Assembly: GCA_002692855.1 (NCBI GenBank)
Contig: NZMJ01000058.1
Location: forward strand, 166,759-230,758
Reading direction: 5' to 3'
Source of the DNA: Maricaulis sp.
GTDB taxonomy: Bacteria; Pseudomonadota; Alphaproteobacteria; Caulobacterales; Maricaulaceae
DNA: 64,000 bases
The notes below the pieces were generated by a model. The model saw only the letters and a program-made list of their open reading frames with translations. It ran no database searches and had not been told where the DNA came from. Shown one piece after another: positions 58,524 to 64,000 of this stretch (positions are counted from its first letter, which is position 1; each line of letters starts with the position of its first letter). Both the position numbers and the translations under genes were made by a program.

Positions 58524-59942
58524 ATGAAGGAAGTTACCTGTCAGGTGCTCGTCGTCGGCGGCGGTCCGGGGGGATATCCTGCGGCGATCCGTGCCGGCCA
58601 GCTGGGGCTCGATACCATCATCGTCGACCGCGACGGTCTGGGCGGCACCTGCCTCAACCGGGGCTGTATCCCGTCGAAAGCCTTCATCCATGCCGCGTCG
58701 AAATACGCCGAGATGATGGAGCATGTCGGTGATGGCGCGCTCGGCATCACGCTCGACAAGGCGCCCTCCTTCGACATGGCCGGCCTGACCGGCTGGAAGG
58801 ACACCATCGTCAACAAGCTGACGGGCGGCGTCGGCCAGCTTCTCAAGGCCGCCAAGGTGCGCGCCATCGATGGCTGGGCGAAGTTCGAAAACGCCAAGAC
58901 CTGCACAGTCGAAACCTCGGATGGCGAGACGCTGAAGATCACGGCAGAGAACGTCGTGCTCGCGACCGGATCGGTCGAGGTCGAGCTGCCCTTCCTGCCG
59001 TTCGGCGCCACGGTGATCGGTTCGACCGGCGCGCTGGAACTGACCAATTTGCCCAAGAAGCTTGTCGTTGTCGGCGCGGGCTATATCGGTCTCGAGCTCG
59101 GCATTGCCTTCCGCAAGCTCGGTTCCGAAGTGACCTTCGTCGAGGCGCTGGACCGCGTCCTGCCGCTCTACGACAAGGAATTGATCCGTCCGGTCAATCG
59201 CTGGCTGAAAGAGCACAAGGTCGACGTCCACCTGTCGTGCAAGGCCAAGGGCGCGGTCGAGGACGGCGGCAAGACCTTCCTTGAATACGAGGACGCCAAG
59301 GGCGAGACCCGCCGCCTCGAAGCCGACGCCATTCTGGTGGCCGTGGGCCGCAAGCCGCTGACCGAAGGCTGGGGGCTCGACACGATGGGCATCCCGCTGT
59401 CCGGCAAATACATCAAGGTCAATGAGCGCTGCGAGACCGGCATGCGCGGCGTTTACGCCATTGGCGATCTCGCAGGTGAACCGCTGCTCGCGCACCGCGC
59501 AACGGCGCAGGGCGAGCGCGTCGCGGAAATCATCGCGGGCCACAAGACGGCCTTCGACCCGGTGTCGATCGCCGCGGTCTGCTTCACCGAGCCGGAACTG
59601 GTCGGCGTCGGTCTGTCGCCGGACGAAGCCAAGGCGGCGGGCGAGACCATCATCACCGGCAAATTCCCGCTGGCGGCCAATGGCCGTTACCTCTCGATGG
59701 AGGGCGGGACGGATGGCGGCTTCATCCGCGTCATCGCGCGCGAGAGTGACCATGTCATCCTGGGCATTCATGCCGTGGGCAAGCACGTCTCCGAACTGTC
59801 GGGCGAATTTGCCCTGGCGATCGAGATGGGCGCGCGCCTCGAAGACGTGGCCGGCACGGTCCATGTCCACCCGACATTGACCGAAGGCTTCGCCGAAGCC
59901 TGCCTCGCGGCGCTGGGCCACCCGATCCACATTTCGGCCTGA
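58524..59942 (+). CDS. lpdA: Dihydrolipoyl dehydrogenase (E3)
   Basis: 472 residues from ATG 58524; a GTG at 58515 is possible. FAD-binding GGGPGGYPAAIRAGQLG, the redox disulphide in GGTCLNRGCIPSKA, the NAD-binding VVVGAGYIGLELG and the C-terminal catalytic HVHPTLTE (His-Glu pair) are all present. E3 reoxidises the lipoyl groups of E2. It probably belongs to the branched-chain complex encoded just upstream, although a terminator lies between. Confidence 0.95.
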   Translation: MKEVTCQVLVVGGGPGGYPAAIRAGQLGLDTIIVDRDGLGGTCLNRGCIPSKAFIHAASKYAEMMEHVGDGALGITLDKAPSFDMAGLTGWKDTIVNKLTGGVGQLLKAAKVRAIDGWAKFENAKTCTVETSDGETLKITAENVVLATGSVEVELPFLPFGATVIGSTGALELTNLPKKLVVVGAGYIGLELGIAFRKLGSEVTFVEALDRVLPLYDKELIRPVNRWLKEHKVDVHLSCKAKGAVEDGGKTFLEYEDAKGETRRLEADAILVAVGRKPLTEGWGLDTMGIPLSGKYIKVNERCETGMRGVYAIGDLAGEPLLAHRATAQGERVAEIIAGHKTAFDPVSIAAVCFTEPELVGVGLSPDEAKAAGETIITGKFPLAANGRYLSMEGGTDGGFIRVIARESDHVILGIHAVGKHVSELSGEFALAIEMGARLEDVAGTVHVHPTLTEGFAEACLAALGHPIHISA

Positions 59943-60376
59943 TGACCGAAGGGCGCGGCGCACACACCTATGAAACGGCCTTCCGGCGGCGCTGGACCGC
60001 GTCGCCGGACGACATCGACTTCATGGGTCACGTCAATAACCTGGTCTATCTGCGCTGGGCGACCGACATTGCGGGCCACCACTGGCAGACAGTCGCCTCG
60101 GGCGACATGCAGGCAGCGGGCCTGTGGGTCGTGCTGCGCCATGAGATCGATTATCGCGGCGAGTTGAAGGAGGGCGACGAGATCGAGGTCTCGACCTGGC
60201 TCGGCGCGGCCAAGGGCGCGCGCTATGACCGCCATGTGGATATCCGCAAGGTCGGCGCAGCCAAGCCCTCGGCGTCTGTCCTGACGACCTGGGCCTATAT
60301 CGACACCGCGACCCGCCGTCCCAAACGGGTGCCGGACTCAGTGTTCGAGACGTTCGGGCTCTTGCGCGCCGGCTAG
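59942..60376 (+). CDS. Hotdog-fold acyl-CoA thioesterase
   Basis: 144 residues. The conserved DIDFMGHVNNLVYLRW block carries the catalytic Asp region of the 4-hydroxybenzoyl-CoA thioesterase/YbgC group. The TGATG junction with lpd indicates translational coupling, so it may relieve acyl-CoA build-up during branched-chain amino acid breakdown. The 3' end overlaps the convergent gene by four bases. Confidence 0.85.
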   Translation: MTEGRGAHTYETAFRRRWTASPDDIDFMGHVNNLVYLRWATDIAGHHWQTVASGDMQAAGLWVVLRHEIDYRGELKEGDEIEVSTWLGAAKGARYDRHVDIRKVGAAKPSASVLTTWAYIDTATRRPKRVPDSVFETFGLLRAG

Positions 60377-60825
60377 CGCGTCTCTTCCACGGTCAGGACC
60401 GCGCGCGCGTCGCCATCCTTGCTGCCGACCCGGATGGCGTATTCGCCATGCGCGGCGCCTTCGAACACGATCCGCGGATCATTGCCGCCCGCGCCGTCAT
60501 CGTCGCAGTGCCAGACTCCGTCCGGCCCCTGAACGGCCAGCACGGTGTCAAAGGGCGAGTCGGCGGCAATCGTCAGTGCGGATCCGTCTCCCGAATACGC
60601 GACGAGATAATCGGGCGCGATGGCGATCTGGCCGGTGCAGTCACCGCCGATCTCCGCAGCGGCATCAATGACGCCGCCTGCCGTCAGGTTCACCGTCACC
60701 GGGTTCGGTGTGAAGCCGGCCTCCAGCGTCGTCTGCCCATAGGTCGGGTCGTATCCGGATTGAAGTGCGTGTGCGCTGGCCGTCACAGCGGAACCAAGCG
60801 CTGCAGCCATCAGGATTAGTCTCAT
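60373..60825 (-). CDS. Secreted PPC-like protein, paralogue 1
   Basis: 150 residues from ATG 60825; signal peptide ends AHA. One beta-rich domain with the family pattern YGQTTLEAGFTPNPVTVNL, then GGDCTG, DTVLAVQGPDGVWHCDDDG and a C-terminal YAIRVGS strand. It resembles bacterial pre-peptidase C-terminal (PPC) domains but stands alone, without a protease. It is the most diverged of three tandem paralogues (next: 60951 and 61673). Confidence 0.7.
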   Translation of the reverse strand: MRLILMAAALGSAVTASAHALQSGYDPTYGQTTLEAGFTPNPVTVNLTAGGVIDAAAEIGGDCTGQIAIAPDYLVAYSGDGSALTIAADSPFDTVLAVQGPDGVWHCDDDGAGGNDPRIVFEGAAHGEYAIRVGSKDGDARAVLTVEETR

Positions 60826-60898
60826 GTCGTGCTCCCCAACAGTGTCGAAGAAATAGCAATTTAATAACATCACGTCGAGAATGTGGCGCCGCGAACGC

Positions 60899-60928
60899 AA
60901 ACGGCCCCGCCTGGAGGCGGGGCCGTTG
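60899..60928 (-). terminator. Terminator of paralogue 2
   Basis: Stem AACGGCCCCGCC / GGCGGGGCCGTT with a TGGA loop. Read on the minus strand it ends in TTT. Confidence 0.75.
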
Positions 60929-60950
60929 AACGGTCAGAGCTAAGCTCGGA

Positions 60951-61412
60951 CTAGTGGCTGAGTTCGGAAATCCGCAGCGTCGCAGCGTGATTGCCGCCGC
61001 CGAAGGAACCGATCCAGACATCGTACTGGCCCGATTGCGGATCGGCGAAAGTCAGCGCCGGATTGAGGTTGCCACCGGAATCGTCGTCGCAATACCAGTT
61101 ACCGTCCGGGCCGTTGATCACCAGCGTCGTGTCGCCCTGTGACAGGGCCGAAATGTAGAGGTCGAATCCGCCCGCCTGGTAGTTCAACCGGAAATCGGGC
61201 GCATCGGTGATCATGCCGCGGCACTCGCCCCCAATCGTCGAGCCGGCGTCGACAGTGCCGCCGGACGTGATCTGGACCGTGTAGGGGTCAGGCGTGAATC
61301 CGGCGGCGAGACCCGCCGAACCGAAATTGGGAGTCTGTCCCCAGTCCTGCGCGGACGCCGATACCGAAATCAGCGCGGCAGACGCAGCAGCCAGCGCGAA
61401 AGCAATTTTCAT
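60951..61412 (-). CDS. Secreted PPC-like protein, paralogue 2
   Basis: 153 residues from ATG 61412; signal peptide ends SASAQ. It shares LAAGFTPDPYTVQI, GGECRGMITDAPDFRLNYQA, DTTLVINGPDGNWYCDDDSG, and QYDVWIGSFGGG with paralogue 3. The two conserved cysteines (GGxC and W-x-C-D-D-D) may pair. It has its own terminator downstream and an upstream region resembling that of paralogue 3. Function unknown; periplasmic or extracellular. Confidence 0.72.
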   Translation of the reverse strand: MKIAFALAAASAALISVSASAQDWGQTPNFGSAGLAAGFTPDPYTVQITSGGTVDAGSTIGGECRGMITDAPDFRLNYQAGGFDLYISALSQGDTTLVINGPDGNWYCDDDSGGNLNPALTFADPQSGQYDVWIGSFGGGNHAATLRISELSH

Positions 61413-61672
61413 CAGGGTGTGCCTTTCAAGACAGCTTTGGAACACTTGAGGCGCCCGGTCGGAAAGTCCCCTCGCGACCAGTGATCAGGCATCCGCACGC
61501 ACGGCCGAGTCGTCCGACGACCAGCGCGAGACCGGAGATCTAGCGTGAAAAAGCGACGGAAAAATGGTGGGTTGATGAACGGATGCAGGTTGACGCCCGA
61601 GGGGGAGGGCTGAACGAAAAACGGCCCCGCCGCAAAGGGCAGGGCCGCTCATTCGTCGAAACGAACCGGGTC
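61413..61672. promoter_or_regulatory. Upstream region of paralogue 2 and terminator of paralogue 3
   Basis: 260 bases. The part near 61430-61490 shares blocks with the region upstream of paralogue 3 (CCTTTCAAG next to the start codon, and CCCCTCGCGAC about 60 bases further). A hairpin GGCCCTGCC / GGCGGGGCC with a U-run on the minus strand (61616-61649) ends paralogue 3. Confidence 0.5.
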
Positions 61673-62134
61673 TTAGAAGCTCAGTTCGGAAATCTGCAGC
61701 ACGCCTGCATTGTTCGAACCGTTCAGGTCGCCAACCCAGATGTCATACTGGCCGGATGCCGGACCGTAGAACTGGATGCCGGGGTTCAGATTGCCGGCAT
61801 AGTCGTCGTCACAATGCCAGCTGCCGTCCGGAGCGTTGATGACCAGCGTCGCGTCGCCATTGGTGACGGCGGAGATGAACAGGTCAAAGCTGCCGGCCAC
61901 GTAGTTCAGGCGGAAATCGGGAGCATTGGTGATCATGCCCAGGCAGGCGCCGCCGAGCGTCGCTGCGGCATTGATGTTGCCGCCGGTGACGATCTGGAAG
62001 GTCTGCGGGTCCGGGGTGAAGCCGGCCTGCAGGCTGACGGTGCCGTAATTCGGGTTGAGGGAGTAGTCCTGCGCCGAAGCAGACGCAGAAAACAGCGCGG
62101 CAGTGGCCACGGTAACAGCGAGAACGAATTTCAT
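61673..62134 (-). CDS. Secreted PPC-like protein, paralogue 3
   Basis: 153 residues; signal peptide ends SASAQ. It has YGTVSLQAGFTPDPQTFQIV, GGACLGMITNAPDFRLNYVA, DATLVINAPDGSWHCDDDYA and GQYDIWVGDLNGSNNAGVLQ. The same length as paralogue 2 and clearly its closest relative. The acidic CDDD turn suggests metal binding or a strained turn. No enzymatic motif is present. Confidence 0.72.
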   Translation of the reverse strand: MKFVLAVTVATAALFSASASAQDYSLNPNYGTVSLQAGFTPDPQTFQIVTGGNINAAATLGGACLGMITNAPDFRLNYVAGSFDLFISAVTNGDATLVINAPDGSWHCDDDYAGNLNPGIQFYGPASGQYDIWVGDLNGSNNAGVLQISELSF

Positions 62135-62330
62135 TGAGATAGCCTTTCAAGCATTTGAAACACGGAGCCCGGCCGCACAGCCCCCTCGCGACTGTTGATC
62201 GTTTTCCAAGGATGCTTTTGCCCGAAAACAGACCGCCTGTGAATGCCCATCATGACTTTTCGGCGTGAAAAACAGCAGGTTATGTAATCCGCTCTCTTGA
62301 ATGCGCCCGATTTTCTGTTCCGATACAGGC

Positions 62331-63227
62331 ATGGGACACCATCACGGCCACGATCATTCACACAGCCACGGCGATGGACATTCGCATGGCTCGGGCAATG
62401 AAACGCGCACGCTCTGGGCGGCATGCCTGACCGGCGGCTTCATGATCGCCGAAGTGTTGGGCGGCATCTGGACGGGTTCGCTGGCACTGTTGGCCGACGC
62501 GGCGCACATGCTGGCCGATACCGGCGCACTGGCGCTCGCCTTCTTCGCGTTTCGCCTGTCGCGGCGGCCGGCGGATGCCAAGCGCACCTTTGGTTATGAC
62601 CGGTTCCAGATTGTCGCGGCCTTCGCCAATGGCGTGATGTTGTTCATGCTGGCCCTGTGGATTGTCGTCGAGGCCATTGAGCGCGCCGGAAGCGCACGCG
62701 AAATAGCCGGAGGCCCGATGGCGGTCATCGCCGCGCTCGGCCTCCTGGTGAACATTGTCGCCTTCGCGATCCTGCATGGTGGCGACCGCGACAATCTGAA
62801 CATGCGGGGCGCGCTGGCGCATGTGGCAGGCGACATCCTGGGGTCGGTCGCTGCGCTGGTCGCGGCCGGCGTCATCATCTTCACGGGCTGGACGCCGATC
62901 GACCCGCTCCTGTCGGTCCTGATTGCGGTTCTGATCGGCCGCACGGCCATCGACCTTGTCGTGCGTTCAGGACGCATCCTCCTGGAATCTGCGCCCGATG
63001 GCGTCGACCCCGCCCATATCGGAACGGATCTCGCCGACCACACGGAAGGCGTGGTCCGGGTCCACCATGTCCACATGTGGTCGATCACGCCGGGCCGGTC
63101 GATGGCCACGCTGCACGCGGTTCTGACCGCGGATGCCTGCGAGATCGAGACCGTCACGGCCCTGCGCCGCCGCCTCGTGGATCACCACGGCATCGCCCAT
63201 GTCACCGTCGAAGTGGAACGCGAATAG
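62331..63227 (+). CDS. Cation diffusion facilitator (zinc efflux) transporter
   Basis: 298 residues from ATG 62331. The His-rich N-terminus (GHHHGHDHSHSHGDGHSHG) binds zinc. Six transmembrane segments follow, with the metal-site motifs LLADAAHMLADTGAL (H-x-x-x-D in TM2) and ALAHVAGDILGS (H-x-x-x-D in TM5). The C-terminal cytoplasmic domain has VHHVHMWSITPGR. It matches CzcD/ZitB-type Zn/H antiporters. Confidence 0.93.
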   Translation: MGHHHGHDHSHSHGDGHSHGSGNETRTLWAACLTGGFMIAEVLGGIWTGSLALLADAAHMLADTGALALAFFAFRLSRRPADAKRTFGYDRFQIVAAFANGVMLFMLALWIVVEAIERAGSAREIAGGPMAVIAALGLLVNIVAFAILHGGDRDNLNMRGALAHVAGDILGSVAALVAAGVIIFTGWTPIDPLLSVLIAVLIGRTAIDLVVRSGRILLESAPDGVDPAHIGTDLADHTEGVVRVHHVHMWSITPGRSMATLHAVLTADACEIETVTALRRRLVDHHGIAHVTVEVERE

Positions 63228-63258
63228 GCGCGCGCCCGCGCCCTCCGGGCCGCGAGAT

Positions 63259-64000
63259 CTAACCCTCCAGCTCGCGCGCGAAGAAGGCGATGACGCGGTC
63301 GGTCGGGAAGACCGGCTCATGTCCGCTGGGCGCAGTCTCGATCATTTCGTGGCGCGCCCCGGCCTCGTTCATCACCGCGTCCATGCGGGCCGCCTGGTTC
63401 GGAGGAACGATCGTATCGTCAGGTGACCAGACGATCAGGAAAGGCGGATCGTCCGCATCCACATAAGTCACCGGCGAAGCGGCGATATGCGGCGGCGTGC
63501 GCTGTTCATACCAGTTGTCCTGCCCGTACCAGGGCTCGCCGATATAGCTCGTTATGGTCTGCGCGCCGTAGGCCGAGACATTCTCGGGATCGAGCACGAG
63601 GTCAAACGGCGCGGCCAGGGTCACCACGGCCTGCACCGCAGCGCTCGTCTGATCGATGGGGTCGAGGCCGTTGCCGGGCGTGTCGTCCATCACCCCCGTC
63701 ATCGCGGCGAGATTGGCACCCGAGGAATGTCCCAATATGCCAATCTGGTCGGCATCGATGCCGAAGGACTCGGCGCTTGCCCTCACGAAGCGGACGGCGC
63801 GCCGGGCGTCATCAACCGGATCGGGAAAATGAAACCCGGGATGGGACCGGTGATTGATGACGAAAACGGTGAAACCGGCCTCGGTCAGGTCATGCACCGC
63901 GCCGCGGATATAATCGCGCGGCGCGAGGTCTTTCAGCGGCGGGGCGGAATAGAGTTCGGGCCGGTACCAGCCTGATCCCGGGATCACAACGATGCCGATG
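63259..64000 (-). CDS. Alpha/beta hydrolase (esterase/lipase type), 3' part
   Basis: The frame runs off the right end; the first residues seen (IGIVVIPGSGWYRPE) correspond to the oxyanion-loop strand, normally HGGGW. Nucleophile elbow GHSSGAN, acid SPDDTIVP and His SGHEP complete the triad. It belongs to the BD-FAE/esterase-like group with an inserted lid region (about residues 130-185). Signal peptide and start lie outside the window. Confidence 0.85.
   Translation of the reverse strand, partial: IGIVVIPGSGWYRPELYSAPPLKDLAPRDYIRGAVHDLTEAGFTVFVINHRSHPGFHFPDPVDDARRAVRFVRASAESFGIDADQIGILGHSSGANLAAMTGVMDDTPGNGLDPIDQTSAAVQAVVTLAAPFDLVLDPENVSAYGAQTITSYIGEPWYGQDNWYEQRTPPHIAASPVTYVDADDPPFLIVWSPDDTIVPPNQAARMDAVMNEAGARHEMIETAPSGHEPVFPTDRVIAFFARELEG

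Noticed and set aside
58401..59963. 520-residue open frame on the minus strand
   Set aside because: Antisense to lpd, with typical shadow composition.

Overview
The window is a continuous, gene-dense (about 64% GC) piece of an alphaproteobacterial chromosome. The gene set points to a Caulobacterales/Maricaulales-type dimorphic flagellate (Hyphomonadaceae- or Maricaulis-like): CtrA, the histidine phosphotransferase ChpT, the CtrA antagonist SciP and the sigma-54 activator FlbD lie among the flagellar genes. GANTC (CcrM-type) and TTAA (CtrA-type) sites crowd the ctrA promoter. The species assignment is inference from gene content. I see no rRNA, tRNA, prophage, insertion sequence or CRISPR array.

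Layout. 1-15 kb is housekeeping: the 3' end of ptsP, a RodZ-like protein, ispG, an ArsC/Spx-like protein, an aspartic protease with a PDZ domain, a threonine-aldolase-like enzyme, a LOG protein, a MAPEG protein, a Sel1-repeat protein, prfA-MOSC-prmC, a DUF4167 protein and clpB behind an RpoH-type promoter. 15-22.5 kb is the cell-cycle core: an M23 endopeptidase, chpT, a CheY-like regulator and cheR, with ctrA and fliI-fliJ divergent around a regulatory region. 22.5-26.3 kb carries a TonB-dependent receptor divergent from a DUF6607 lipoprotein, then a small membrane protein. 26.3-35.4 kb is the operon fliF-fliG-fliH-fliN-flbD-flhA-flhF-flhG, all on the minus strand, behind a CtrA-like box. sciP sits just upstream. 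36-43.6 kb holds fliK-flgD-flgE (minus) and flgK-flgL (plus), fired from two divergent sigma-54-type promoters that flank three copies of a 10-bp element, probably the FlbD target.

43.6-52.5 kb is more accessory: mnmA, a minus-strand operon (Tat-exported repeat protein, DUF418-type membrane protein, CPBP protease interrupted in frame by a palindromic repeat), a thiolase, an unknown protein and a large secreted C39-like protein. 52.6-60.4 kb encodes the branched-chain 2-oxoacid dehydrogenase complex (E1 alpha, E1 beta, E2 and, three genes later, E3) with a thioesterase. 60.4-62.1 kb has three tandem secreted paralogues. A CDF zinc transporter and the 3' part of an alpha/beta hydrolase close the window.

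A 67-bp palindromic repeat recurs at about 3.25, 25.89, 43.69, 45.84 and 56.16 kb. The most unusual observations are its in-frame residence in the CPBP protease gene, the six-repeat Tat-exported protein and its operon, the tandem secreted CDDD-motif family, and the regulatory architecture at 35.4 and 40.1-40.3 kb.
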